Assembly (NCBI GenBank): GCA_009784575.1 | Contig: WRBK01000004.1 | Span: 1-64,000 of the forward strand | DNA: 64,000 nt | From: Defluviitaleaceae bacterium | GTDB lineage: Bacteria; Bacillota; Clostridia; Lachnospirales; WRAX01 | Reading direction: 5' to 3' | Shown here: piece by piece, positions 19,646 through 29,730 of the stretch | Position numbering within the stretch: the first letter of the stretch is position 1 | How the letters are laid out: each line of letters opens with the position of its first letter | Translations under genes and position numbers: made by a program | Notes under the pieces: model-generated | What the model was told of the DNA's origin: nothing | The model's input: only the letters and a program-made list of their open reading frames with translations | The model's database searches: none

Positions 19646-20956
19646 TTGCTAAAGATTTTGCATTATATTAATCAATTTTATGGCGGCATAGGCGGCGAAG
19701 AACACGCTGGACATCTGCCAGAAATGCGCGAAGGAGCTGTGGGTCCTGGCACTGCTTTTGCGGCGGCTTTCGGCGCAGATGCGACTATTACGCATACAAT
19801 TATTTGCGGCGATTCTTATTTTGGTGAAAATTTGGAAGAAGCCAAAAAGACTATACTTGAAATGGTGCGCGGTGTAAAACCAGACCTGTTTTTAGCTGGC
19901 CCTGCTTTTAATGCGGGACGTTATGGCGTGGCTTGCGGTACTATTTGTGATGCTGTTAAAGAAGAGCTTGGCATACCTGTTCTTACGGGCATGTATATAG
20001 AAAACCCAGGCGCAGAGATGTTTGTAGATAAAATGCATATTGTTTCTACAAAAGACAGTGCTGTTGGTATGCGTGATGCTGTGCCGAAAATGGCTAAACT
20101 TGCGCTAAAGCTTGCCCGTGGCGAGAATATCGGTGCGTCTATTGAAGAGGGTTATATGCCTGGCTATATGCGTGTTAATTTCTTTGAAGAAAAGCGCGGT
20201 AGCGAGCGTGCTGTAGACATGCTTTTAGCTAAAATGAAGAAAGAACCATTTACAACAGAGTTTCCAATGCCTGATTTTGACCGCGTTGAGGCGTTGCCAC
20301 CTGTTTTGGACATATCTAAAGCCAAGATTGCTTTGGTGACATCTGGCGGCATTGTGCCAAAGGGTAATCCTGATAGAATTGAGGCATCTTCTGCTTCTAA
20401 GTATGGCGAATACGATATCGCTGGCGTGGATGACCTTACAGAGGCAACATACGAAACAGCGCATGGCGGTTATGACCCAACCTATGCAAATGTGGACTCT
20501 GACCGCGTTTTGCCTGTGGATGTATTGCGTGAAATGGAAAATGCTGGCAAGATTGGTTCTTTGCATAACAAATTTTATACCACAACAGGTAACGGTACGG
20601 CTGTTAAATCCTCTGCGGCATTTGCTATTGAGTTTGCGGCTAAACTAAAGAATGATGGTGTTGATGCTGTTATTCTTACCTCTACCTGAGGTACATGTAC
20701 TCGTTGCGGTGCAACGATGGTTAAAGAAGTAGAGCGCGCGGGCATTCCTGTTGTGCATATTTGTACAGTAACACCAATATCGATGACAGTAGGCGCGAAC
20801 CGCATTGTTCCTGCTATTGCTATTCCTCATCCGCTTGGTAATCCAAAGCTAAGCATGGCTGAGGAAAAAGAAATCCGCACGAAAATTGTGGAAACTTCTC
20901 TGCAAGCATTAGCTACGCCTGTTGATGGACAGACTATATTTGAAGTGAAGTATTAA
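19646..20956 (+). CDS. grdB: glycine reductase component B gamma subunit, selenoprotein GrdB (UGA 20687-20689 = Sec)
   Basis: ORF 19646-20689 continues in frame as TST-U-GTCTRCGATMVKEVERAGIPVVHICTVTPI; downstream hairpin CGTTGC-ggt-GCAACG at 20702-20716; RBS aaggagg, TTG start. Confidence 0.96.
20702..20716 (+). other. candidate bacterial SECIS apical hairpin in grdB
   Basis: CGTTGC-GGT-GCAACG, 12 nt after the UGA. Confidence 0.65.
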
Positions 20957-20968
20957 AATTTGATTGCG

Positions 20969-20994
20969 GGAGCGGTCGTAAAATCGACCGCTCC
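20969..20994 (+). other. strong hairpin between grdB and trxB
   Basis: GGAGCGGTCG-taaaat-CGACCGCTCC without U-tract. Confidence 0.75.
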
Positions 20995-21020
20995 GAAGCA
21001 ACCATAAATAGGTGATTATT

Positions 21021-21956
21021 ATGGAAAATATCTATGACGTTATAATTCTTGGCGGTGGACCTGGCGGGCTTTCTGCTGGTCTTTATGCAGGGCGCAGCCG
21101 CCTGAAAACACTGCTTATTGAAAAAGCCTTTGATGGTGGGCAGATAGCAACCACAGCCGAGATTGAGAATTATCCTGGGCAGATGGAACATGATTCTGGA
21201 CCTAGCTTGGTAGAGCGCATGAGTGCGCAGGCTACAAAGTTTGGCATAGAAAAGGTATATGAGACCGTTGAAGAAGTGAAGCTTGAAGGTGCTGTAAAGA
21301 TAGTTAAGACTTCTGAAAATACCTACCAAACAAAGACTATTATCATTGCTACAGGCGCAAATCCACGCCCAATTGGCTGCCCAGGTGAAAAAGAGCTTGT
21401 TGGCAAGGGCGTAAGTTATTGCGCTACCTGTGACGGTGCTTTTTTTGAAGATTTGGAAGTATATGTAATCGGTGGCGGTGATACTGCTGTAGAAGAGGGC
21501 GTATACCTTACACGATTTGCTCGCAAGGTCACAATTGTGCATAGACGCGATGAGCTACGTGCTGCAAAATACCTTCAAGAACATGCCATGGAAAATCCTA
21601 AGATAGACTTTATGTGGAATAGCGTGGTTGTGGAAGTTAAGGGCGACGAGATTGTCGAGGGCATGGTTGTAGAGGACACCAAGACAGGCGAAAGGCGAGA
21701 AATAATGGCAGATGATGAAGACGGCACATTCGGCATTTTTGTATTTGTTGGTTTCTTGCCGAACTCTGGTCTGTATGAAGGTCAAATAACCATGCAAGAC
21801 GGCTATATTGTTACTGATGAAGATATGCGCACTAATATTGACGGCGTTTTTGCTGTGGGTGATATACGTGTGAAGAGCCTTCGCCAAGTGGTAACTGCGG
21901 CGGCTGATGGGGCTATTGCGGCTACTCAGGTAGATAAGTACCTTATGGGGCATTAA
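21021..21956 (+). CDS. trxB: thioredoxin reductase
   Basis: GGGPGGLSAGLYAGR; CATCDGAFF redox motif. Confidence 0.95.
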   Translation: MENIYDVIILGGGPGGLSAGLYAGRSRLKTLLIEKAFDGGQIATTAEIENYPGQMEHDSGPSLVERMSAQATKFGIEKVYETVEEVKLEGAVKIVKTSENTYQTKTIIIATGANPRPIGCPGEKELVGKGVSYCATCDGAFFEDLEVYVIGGGDTAVEEGVYLTRFARKVTIVHRRDELRAAKYLQEHAMENPKIDFMWNSVVVEVKGDEIVEGMVVEDTKTGERREIMADDEDGTFGIFVFVGFLPNSGLYEGQITMQDGYIVTDEDMRTNIDGVFAVGDIRVKSLRQVVTAAADGAIAATQVDKYLMGH

Positions 21957-21978
21957 TATTGATTTAGGAGGATGAAGC

Positions 21979-22296
21979 ATGTTAGAATTTAACAAAGAAA
22001 ATTTTGCTAGTGAAGTTTTAGAAGCATCTGGCAAAATATTCGTTATGTTTTCTGGGGCTGGTTGAGCTCCGTGTGCGGCTATTAAGCCCTTCGTTGTAGG
22101 TTGCAGCGAAAAATACGGCGATAAAATAAAGTTTGGCACAGTGGACACAGGTACAAATAAGCGGTTGGCTATTGGGCAAAGAGTTATGGGCATACCTACA
22201 TTTGTTGTCTATGAAGGCGGCGAAAAGATAGAGACCCTTGGAAAAGATGATACAACAGAGACTAATATTGAAGCTTTGATAGAGCGTCATATATAA
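21979..22296 (+). CDS. trxA: selenocysteine-containing thioredoxin-like protein (UGA 22063-22065 = Sec; U-A-P-C)
   Basis: MLEFNKENFASEVLEASGKIFVMFSGAG-U-APCAAIKPFVVGCSEKYGDKIKFGTVDTGTNKRLAIGQRVMGIPTFVVYEGGEKIETLGKDDTTETNIEALIERHI; RBS aggagg; UGA replaces first Cys of CXXC. Confidence 0.9.
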
Positions 22297-22319
22297 TAGG
22301 CGTAAAGGAGGCTACAATC

Positions 22320-22457
22320 ATGAAAATACTAAAAGCTTTAGGGTTAATGCTTTAGGGACTGTTAGCCTTGTTTATATTTGGCTACTCATCTGGAGCGGAT
22401 TGGAGAAGCGCAAGGGTGAAATCTCCGACTGTGAGAAGGTTTGATTCAGGTATGTGA
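22320..22457 (+). other. small single-TM ORF interrupted by in-frame UAG (22353-22355)
   Basis: MKILKALGLML-*-GLLALFIFGYSSGADWRSARVKSPTVRRFDSGM-stop, preceded by aaaggagg RBS. Confidence 0.5.
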
Positions 22458-22508
22458 TGAGTATAGCCTACTGAAATGTAAATTCTTATATAAAGGAGGA
22501 ATATAAAA

Positions 22509-22979
22509 ATGGCAATTTTAGCAAACAAAAAAATCGTTGCCATTGGCGACCGTGACGGCGTGCCAGGTCCAGCTATCGAAGAAGTTGTAAAGACGGCTGG
22601 CGGCGAAATCGTGTTCTCTTCCACAGAGTGCTTTGTCTGAACGGCCGCTGGTGCAATGGACTTGGAAAATCAAAAGAGGGTTAAAGAGCTATCTGAAACC
22701 CACGGTGCAGAAAATGTAGTTGTTATCCTTGGTGCCGCCGAAGGCGAAGCATCTGGCATAGCAGCAGAAACCGTGACAGCAGGCGACCCTACTTTTGCAG
22801 GACCATTGACAGGGGTCTCGTTGGGACTCAAAGTATATCATATTTGTGAAGAAGAAATTAAAGCAGAAGTTGATGCTGGCGTGTATGATGAACAGGTTGG
22901 CATGATGGAAATGGTATTGAATTTGGACGAGATAGCGGCAGAAATGCAATCTATCCGCAGTCAATACACAAAATTCTAA
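22509..22979 (+). CDS. grdA: glycine reductase selenoprotein A (UGA 22638-22640 = Sec)
   Basis: [58 protein letters not shown]...; matches the Grd[14 protein letters not shown] signature. Confidence 0.97.
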
Positions 22980-23034
22980 AAGAATTAATTTGGGCGGGCT
23001 TAATATGCCCGCCTGTTTTCAAATGGAGGTTTAT

Positions 23035-24564
23035 ATGAATTCTGTGATAAAATCAGTGGCGTATACGCTAACACATGCGCCTGATTTGGTGATACATGCA
23101 GGAACAACGCAAACAACAGAGCGCATTGTTAATCCTGAAAGTGAGTATTTGGTTGCTTTGCCTAAGGCTTTGCGCAAATACGAAGATGCGGTGAACTATC
23201 CGCCGAATCAAACATATATAGGTGGTATGACACCAGCAGATTTGGAAAAGATATCCATGCCATGGTATGAAAATGGCACAAAATCTGATAGATTCGGCAA
23301 GTTTGGGGAAATCACTCCGCAAGAAGAGTTGTACTTGGTCATGCAGATTTGTGATTGCTTTGATTTGGTTATGCTAGAAGCAAGCTTTGCGGCTGGTGCG
23401 GCAAAGCAGATAGAGAGTCATCCGCTTTTTACTGATGAAATTAAGGCTCGCATAAAGCCTGGCACAGAGATTGCGGTTATTGAAAATGAAGTAAAAGAAA
23501 ATGGGGCAGAGGGCTTGTATCACGACAACAAGCTTGTGGGCTGTGTGAAAAAAGCGCATAGTATAGACGAAAATCTAAGTGCTCATGTAATTCTTGAAAA
23601 TCTTGTGTCGAAGTCTACATCTGTGATATCTATGATGAATCTTGTGAAAAACAGCGGCATAAACATTGCTTCTGTGGATTGTGTAATAGATTGTTCAGAA
23701 GAAGCTGTGGGCGATATGAACCAGCGCGGTGGTGGTAACCTTGCTAAAGCATCTGCTGAAATTGTGGGCTTTACGGGCGCAACTGGCTTTGACGTGCGTG
23801 GTTTTTGTGCGGCACCTGTTCATGCTATTATTACAGCGGCATCTTTAGTAAAATCTGGCACATACAAAAATGTGATTGTTACTGCTGGTGGTAGCACTGC
23901 GAAGCTGGGTATGAACGGCAAAGACCATGTGAAGAAGGGTCTGCCTGTGCTTGAGGATGTGCTTGGCGGATTTGCTGTACTTATAAGTGAAAATGATGGA
24001 ATCAATCCAGAGATACTTTCTGAATATGTTGGTCGCCATGTGGTGGGTAGCGGCTCTAGCCCACAGGCCGTTATCACGGCTCTTGTGACTAATCCGCTTG
24101 ATGCTATGGGCATCAAAATTACTGATGTGGATAAGTTCTCGCCAGAAATGCATAATCCTGATGTTACAAAGCCTGCGGGTGCTGGTGATGTACCAGAATC
24201 TAACTATAAGATGATTGGTGCGCTTGCTGTTAAGCGGGGCGAACTAGATAGAACAGAGCTGCCCAATTTCGTGACAAAGCACGGCATGGTGGGCTTTGCG
24301 CCTACACAGGGTCATATACCTTCTGGCATACCATATCTTGGCTTTGGACGTGAGGACATTTTAGAAGGGAAAATTACGCGAACTATGATAGTGGGCAAGG
24401 GTAGCTTGTTTCTTGGGCGCATGACGAATCTCTTTGATGGTGCATCATTTGTGGTTGAGAAAAATAGCGGCACTACTGATACTGGTAGCATATCTGAAGA
24501 GCAAGTGAGGTCGCTTATTGCAGAAAGCTTGCGTGATTTTGCGAAAAGTCTTGGGGGTGAATAG
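23035..24564 (+). CDS. grdC: glycine reductase complex component C subunit beta
   Basis: MNSVIKSVAYTLTHAPDLVIHAGTTQTTERIVNPESEY; RBS aatggagg. Confidence 0.93.
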   Translation: MNSVIKSVAYTLTHAPDLVIHAGTTQTTERIVNPESEYLVALPKALRKYEDAVNYPPNQTYIGGMTPADLEKISMPWYENGTKSDRFGKFGEITPQEELYLVMQICDCFDLVMLEASFAAGAAKQIESHPLFTDEIKARIKPGTEIAVIENEVKENGAEGLYHDNKLVGCVKKAHSIDENLSAHVILENLVSKSTSVISMMNLVKNSGINIASVDCVIDCSEEAVGDMNQRGGGNLAKASAEIVGFTGATGFDVRGFCAAPVHAIITAASLVKSGTYKNVIVTAGGSTAKLGMNGKDHVKKGLPVLEDVLGGFAVLISENDGINPEILSEYVGRHVVGSGSSPQAVITALVTNPLDAMGIKITDVDKFSPEMHNPDVTKPAGAGDVPESNYKMIGALAVKRGELDRTELPNFVTKHGMVGFAPTQGHIPSGIPYLGFGREDILEGKITRTMIVGKGSLFLGRMTNLFDGASFVVEKNSGTTDTGSISEEQVRSLIAESLRDFAKSLGGE

Positions 24565-25686
24565 ATGGAGGCCACAATCAAGAAAATTATCGCAAAGACC
24601 TTTGATGAACTGGCTACAGGGCTTGAAACTGGTAGCTTTGGTGGCGCGCCAAAAATTGCGCTAATGGGTGTTGGTAGTGAGCATGGCGAGGCAGAGATGC
24701 AAGAAGGTGCAGACATGGCGGCTTCACGCGGACTTGAGGCAAAATTCATAGGTGGTGTAACGGAAGCCGAAGCAACAGAGATAATTGAAAAGATGCTGAA
24801 AAGTGGCGAGGCTGATGGTGCCGTTGCTATGCACTATACTTTCCCTATTGGTGTTGCTACTGTAGGTAAAGTTGTGACACCTGCTACGGGTCGTTCGCTT
24901 TATATCACCACAACCACGGGTAGCTCTGCTACAGACAGAGTTGCGGCAATGGTGCGTAATGCTATATATGGCATTATTGCGGCTAAAGCTAGCGGAGTGG
25001 CGAATCCTTCCGTAGGTATTTTGAACATAGATGGCGCAAGGCAAGTAGAGCGTGCATTGCGTGAGATTGCAGACAATGGTTATAATATAAACTTCGCACA
25101 ATCCAAGAGGTCAGACGGTGGCGTGTTTATGCGCGGCAATGATGTTTTGAACAATCCTTGCGATGTACTTGTTTGCGATTCTTTGACAGGCAATGTATTG
25201 ATGAAGCTGCTATCCGGCTTTACAACAGGCGGTAGCTACGAAGCCACAGGCTTTGGATATGGCCCTGGTATAGGCGAAAATAGCGACCAATTGGTGCTGA
25301 TTGTATCACGTGCATCTGGCGCACCTGTGGTTGCAGGTGCTATGGAATACGCGGCACAACTGGTAAAAGGTGATTGGAAAAAGGTGCTAAAGGCGGAGTT
25401 TGCGGCAGCAAATGCGGCAGGCTTGCGGGCTGTTCTCGAGAAAATCACAGAAAAATCTGCGCCTGTTGCCACTGAAACTGTTGTTGCCCCTCCAAAAGAG
25501 ATTGTGACAGCCGAGATTTCTGGCATAGAGATTACAGAGCTTGACGATGCTGTGAATGTGTTATGGAAAGCATCTATCTATGCTGAAAGCGGCATGGGTT
25601 GCACAGGACCGATTGTACTTGTAAATGAAAGTAAACTAGAAACCGCACAGAAGATACTGAAAGATGCAGGATTTGTGAGCGAATGA
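24565..25686 (+). CDS. grdD: glycine reductase complex component C subunit alpha
   Basis: PlsX-like fold; adjacent to grdC; GMGCTGPIVLVNESKLETAQKIL C-terminus. Confidence 0.93.
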   Translation: MEATIKKIIAKTFDELATGLETGSFGGAPKIALMGVGSEHGEAEMQEGADMAASRGLEAKFIGGVTEAEATEIIEKMLKSGEADGAVAMHYTFPIGVATVGKVVTPATGRSLYITTTTGSSATDRVAAMVRNAIYGIIAAKASGVANPSVGILNIDGARQVERALREIADNGYNINFAQSKRSDGGVFMRGNDVLNNPCDVLVCDSLTGNVLMKLLSGFTTGGSYEATGFGYGPGIGENSDQLVLIVSRASGAPVVAGAMEYAAQLVKGDWKKVLKAEFAAANAAGLRAVLEKITEKSAPVATETVVAPPKEIVTAEISGIEITELDDAVNVLWKASIYAESGMGCTGPIVLVNESKLETAQKILKDAGFVSE

Positions 25687-27047
25687 TGATGAGTAAAAAT
25701 GATATTTTGCGGAAAATACCACAGGTAGACTCTTTGTTGCAAGAGCTAGGTGATAGCAATGTGCGAGCGAAAGATATTAGGGCGGTTTTGAATAAATTGC
25801 GCTCTGATGTACTGTCGGGCAAAATTGCAGAAATTCCTAGTGTTGATGAAATTTTGTCGGCGGCTGTGACTAAAGGCAATGAGAGTTCCACCTTTGGTTT
25901 TCGTAGAATGATAAATGCTACAGGCATTGTATTGCATACCAATTTGGGGCGTGCGCCACTGCCGCCTGAAGTTGCGAAACATGTGGCACAAATTGCTATG
26001 GGTTATTGCAATCTGGAATATGATATCGAAACAGGCCGTCGTGGTAGCCGCATGAGTGCTATACAAAACCGCCTAACAAAGCTATGTGGAGCAGAAGCTG
26101 CCGTCTGTGTTAATAATAATGCGGCGGCAGTGCTTCTGGTGCTTTCTGCGCTGTGCGCGGGTGGCGAGGTTATAGTTTCGCGTGGAGAGTTGGTAGAAAT
26201 TGGAGGCTCTTTTCGTGTGCCTGAAGTGATTTCGCAGGGCGGCGCAAGGCTTGTGGAGATAGGCACCACAAATAAAACCCACACATCCGATTATGTGAAG
26301 GCGATTTGTGATAGCACATCTGCTATACTGAAAGTTCACACATCGAATTATCGCATTGTGGGTTTTACAGAAGAAGTGGGGATTACAGAGTTGTCGGAAA
26401 TAACCAAAGAGAGCGGGTTGCCACTAATCTATGACCTTGGCGGAGGTGCGCTGATTGAGCTATCGCAAAGTGAGCCAACAGTACAAAAAACTATGGTTCA
26501 AGGTGTGGATGTGCTGTGTTTTAGCGGCGACAAGCTGCTCGGTGGTCCGCAATGTGGCATTATTGTTGGTAAAAAGAAGTATATCGACAAAATTGCAAAG
26601 CATCCGCTGTATCGCGCATTGCGTATGGATAAACTCACAATAGCGGCCTTGGAAGGCATGTTAATGATGTATGAAAATGGTAAGGCAAGTGAAATTCCGA
26701 CTATAGCCTTGCTAACTAAGAGTACTGATGAATTAAAGGTAGATGCCGAAAAATTAATTAATATACTCAAACCCATGACAGAAAAATTTTCTGTGAGTAT
26801 AGTTGAAACAAGTGGTCAAGTGGGCGGTGGCTCATTGCCAACGGAAGAATTTCCTTCTTTTGCTGTTGCTATAACAACCGAAGCTATGCCGTTGCAAGAA
26901 TTAGAACATAAATTGCGGCAATGGGATATACCAATTGTATCAAGAATTTATAGAGAGCAATTGTTGCTGGATGTGCGAACCGTATCATGTGCTGATTTTT
27001 ATGTGATTGCCGATGCAGTGAAATCTATATTCGGAGGATGCCTTTGA
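25683..27047 (+). CDS. selA: L-seryl-tRNA(Sec) selenium transferase
   Basis: NATGIVLHTNLGRAPL; LCFSGDKLLGGPQCGIIVGKK. Confidence 0.96.
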   Translation: MMMSKNDILRKIPQVDSLLQELGDSNVRAKDIRAVLNKLRSDVLSGKIAEIPSVDEILSAAVTKGNESSTFGFRRMINATGIVLHTNLGRAPLPPEVAKHVAQIAMGYCNLEYDIETGRRGSRMSAIQNRLTKLCGAEAAVCVNNNAAAVLLVLSALCAGGEVIVSRGELVEIGGSFRVPEVISQGGARLVEIGTTNKTHTSDYVKAICDSTSAILKVHTSNYRIVGFTEEVGITELSEITKESGLPLIYDLGGGALIELSQSEPTVQKTMVQGVDVLCFSGDKLLGGPQCGIIVGKKKYIDKIAKHPLYRALRMDKLTIAALEGMLMMYENGKASEIPTIALLTKSTDELKVDAEKLINILKPMTEKFSVSIVETSGQVGGGSLPTEEFPSFAVAITTEAMPLQELEHKLRQWDIPIVSRIYREQLLLDVRTVSCADFYVIADAVKSIFGGCL

Positions 27048-27048
27048 A

Positions 27049-28956
27049 ATGAATGTAAATAATGCGATTATAGGCACTGCTGGTCATGTAGACCACGGGA
27101 AAACCCTGCTAATTAAAGCATTAACAGGTATGGATACAGACCGTCTTGCTGAGGAGAAAAAACGTGGCATAACTATAGAGCTTGGCTTTGCATATCTTAT
27201 ATTGCCAAATGGGGAGAAGGCTGGCATTGTTGATGTGCCTGGCCACGAAAAATTTGTGCGTAATATGCTTGCGGGAGCGGGGAGTATAGACCTTGCTATG
27301 CTTGTGGTGGCAGCAGATGAAGGCATCATGCCGCAAACGCGTGAACATTTAGCCATATTGAAAACATTGGGTATTGAACGCGGCTTGGTCGTGCTTAATA
27401 AGGTTGACCTTGTGGATGATGACTGGCTGGCGATGGTCACGCTGGACATTGAGGATGAGCTAAGCGGCTGCTTTCTTGAAGATGCTGCTATTATGCCAGT
27501 TTCAGCAACTACAGGGCAAGGCATTGATGACCTGCGCCATATGATTTTTGATATGCTCGCCAAATCGCCGCCAAAAAATCTGGATATACCTTTTCGTATG
27601 CCTATTGACCGTGTGTTTACTATGGGTGGCTTTGGCACTGTTGTAACTGGCACGCTAATTGAGGGTAGCCTTATGCTTGGGCAGGATGTTACTTTGTATC
27701 CATCTGGGCTGACTACAAAGGCGCGCCGCATACAGGTTCACGGCGAAGAAAATGAGAAAGCAACGGCTGGGCAACGTGTTGCAGTAAATTTGGCTGGACT
27801 AAAAGTTTCGGATATATCCAAAGGTGACCTTATTGCACAATCGCAAAGCCTAGAAACTTCACAACTTTTAGATGTTGTAATAGAGGTTGATGCTGATTTC
27901 AAGCGAGATATACGTCACAATTCTCGGTTGCATTTATATCATGGCACAGCGGATATATTATGTAGTCTTACATTATTTGATAAAGACATGATAACAAGCG
28001 GCGACCGAGTGTATGCGCAATTGCGCCTAGCGGAGCCGCTTGCCGCAAAAACAGGTGACCGCTTTGTGTTGCGCTTTTATTCACCTGTGGAAACTGTGGG
28101 CGGCGGCGTTATTTTGGATGCGGTGGCTGTGCGAGCGAAGCGCGATTCTGATATGGCTAAAAAGCTCAAAGTTAAAGAAATGGGTAGTGTAAAAGAATGT
28201 ATTTCTGTAATTTTTGCTGAAAGAAGTGCTTATTTCCCTGACATCGAGAGAATTAAGAGGCAGTATTTTTTGGAAGACAATTTTGATAATGAATTTAAAA
28301 AGCTCTTGGGTGATGGTGAACTGATTGTAGTTGGTAAAACTTTTGCTGTGCATAAAAATTACGTGAATGAATTAGGCAAGCGGGCGCAGAATATACTTAA
28401 CGGATATCATAAAGAAAACCCTTTGCAGGCGGGCATGGCTGCCCCAGAGCTACACACACGCATGTTGCCTCACCTAGAGCGCGGACTGGTGGAAAATGTT
28501 GTGAATGCCTTAGTGGAGCTGGGTTTTGTGAAGCGACATGGCTTGGCTGTGGCTCATGCTGGTTTTGTGCCAAAAGCTACTGATGGACATAAGAAAATCG
28601 CAGACAAAATTTTAGGCATATATGGTAGTGCGAGCTTTGCTACGCCATCTTATGAAGAGGTGGCGGCCGACTTTGTGAAGGAAAAACGAGACTTTGCACA
28701 AGTTTTTCAATCGCTTGTAAAAAGTGGCGAGCTAGTTGCTTTAACGCCGCAAATACATATGCGTAAAGATTTTTATGATAGAGCTTTGGGCATATTTTCT
28801 GAACTTGCAAAAACCAAGGATGAAGTGCTTTTAGGAGATTTTAGGGATGCAATAGCTGCTAGCCGCAAATATGCTCTTGCATTACTAGATTATTTTGATA
28901 AAAGGAATATTACCAAGAAGGCTGGCGAAGGCAGGGTTCTAATTAATAAAATTTAA
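27049..28956 (+). CDS. selB: selenocysteine-specific elongation factor
   Basis: IIGTAGHVDHGKTLLIKALTGMDTDRLAEEKKRGITIELGFAY; C-terminal winged helices. Confidence 0.97.
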   Translation: MNVNNAIIGTAGHVDHGKTLLIKALTGMDTDRLAEEKKRGITIELGFAYLILPNGEKAGIVDVPGHEKFVRNMLAGAGSIDLAMLVVAADEGIMPQTREHLAILKTLGIERGLVVLNKVDLVDDDWLAMVTLDIEDELSGCFLEDAAIMPVSATTGQGIDDLRHMIFDMLAKSPPKNLDIPFRMPIDRVFTMGGFGTVVTGTLIEGSLMLGQDVTLYPSGLTTKARRIQVHGEENEKATAGQRVAVNLAGLKVSDISKGDLIAQSQSLETSQLLDVVIEVDADFKRDIRHNSRLHLYHGTADILCSLTLFDKDMITSGDRVYAQLRLAEPLAAKTGDRFVLRFYSPVETVGGGVILDAVAVRAKRDSDMAKKLKVKEMGSVKECISVIFAERSAYFPDIERIKRQYFLEDNFDNEFKKLLGDGELIVVGKTFAVHKNYVNELGKRAQNILNGYHKENPLQAGMAAPELHTRMLPHLERGLVENVVNALVELGFVKRHGLAVAHAGFVPKATDGHKKIADKILGIYGSASFATPSYEEVAADFVKEKRDFAQVFQSLVKSGELVALTPQIHMRKDFYDRALGIFSELAKTKDEVLLGDFRDAIAASRKYALALLDYFDKRNITKKAGEGRVLINKI

Positions 28957-28964
28957 ATTCCTAG

Positions 28965-28993
28965 TTGACAAGTAGGGATTAATGTGATATAGT
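28965..28993 (+). promoter_or_regulatory. sigma-A promoter for sodA
   Basis: TTGACA-N17-TATAGT. Confidence 0.8.
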
Positions 28994-29033
28994 TAATTCA
29001 ACGATAAAAACTATATTAATTTGGAGGTATATT

Positions 29034-29675
29034 ATGAGCAATTATCCTTTTAAGCTTCAGCCGTTGCCGTACGCATATGATGCGTTAGAGCCGTATATTG
29101 ATGCAAAGACAATGGAAATCCATCACAGTAAGCATGTTCAGACCTATATTGACAACCTAAACAAAGCTTTAGAAAACCAACCAGACTATCAGAAATGGTC
29201 GCTAGAGCGACTTTTGTATAATCTTGAAAAATTGCCGCAGGAGATACAAGCCCCTGTGCGCAATAGTGGTGGCGGTGTATATAATCACAATCTATACTTT
29301 GCTATTATGACACCAAATGGCAAACCATTAGCTGACGGCACACTAAAAACCGCCATAGAAAAGGACTTTGGTTCGCTTGATGCGTTAAAAGAGCAGCTAA
29401 AAGCCGCAGGGCTTTCTGTGTTTGGTAGCGGTTGGGCATGGCTTGTGGCAGATGATGAGGGTCGCCTCTCTATCTACAAAACGCCTAACCAAGATACACA
29501 AATCCCTGCAAATCTAACCCCTGTAATCAATTTGGATGTATGGGAACATGCATATTATCTAAAAGTGCAAAATCGCCGCGCGGAGTATATTGATAATTGG
29601 TTTAATGTGATTGACTGGGATGCGGCGCAGAAAAATTATGATAAGTTTGGGGAAGTGGATTTTTCTAAGATGTAA
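29034..29675 (+). CDS. sodA: superoxide dismutase (Fe/Mn)
   Basis: PLPYAYDALEPYIDAKTMEIHHSKHVQTYIDNLN; DVWEHAYYLKVQNRRAEYI. Confidence 0.95.
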   Translation: MSNYPFKLQPLPYAYDALEPYIDAKTMEIHHSKHVQTYIDNLNKALENQPDYQKWSLERLLYNLEKLPQEIQAPVRNSGGGVYNHNLYFAIMTPNGKPLADGTLKTAIEKDFGSLDALKEQLKAAGLSVFGSGWAWLVADDEGRLSIYKTPNQDTQIPANLTPVINLDVWEHAYYLKVQNRRAEYIDNWFNVIDWDAAQKNYDKFGEVDFSKM

Positions 29676-29682
29676 TAATGGA

Positions 29683-29730
29683 AAAAACCAAGGGTGACAC
29701 TTTATAAGAGGTGTTACCCTTGGTTTTTTA
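29683..29730 (+). terminator. Rho-independent terminator after sodA
   Basis: AAAAAACCAAGGGTGACAC...GTGTTACCCTTGGTTTTTT. Confidence 0.9.

Noticed and set aside
20687-20689. grdB could be a nonsense pseudogene
   Set aside because: UGA lies in the conserved GrdB Sec context, the frame continues with conserved sequence, a hairpin follows, and selA/selB are adjacent.
27084-27731. Minus-strand 215 aa ORF opposite selB
   Set aside because: Antisense shadow of a well-conserved SelB coding region.
28957-29033. selC (tRNA-Sec) might lie just after selB
   Set aside because: The gap contains only a promoter and leader for sodA; no tRNA-like cloverleaf was visible.
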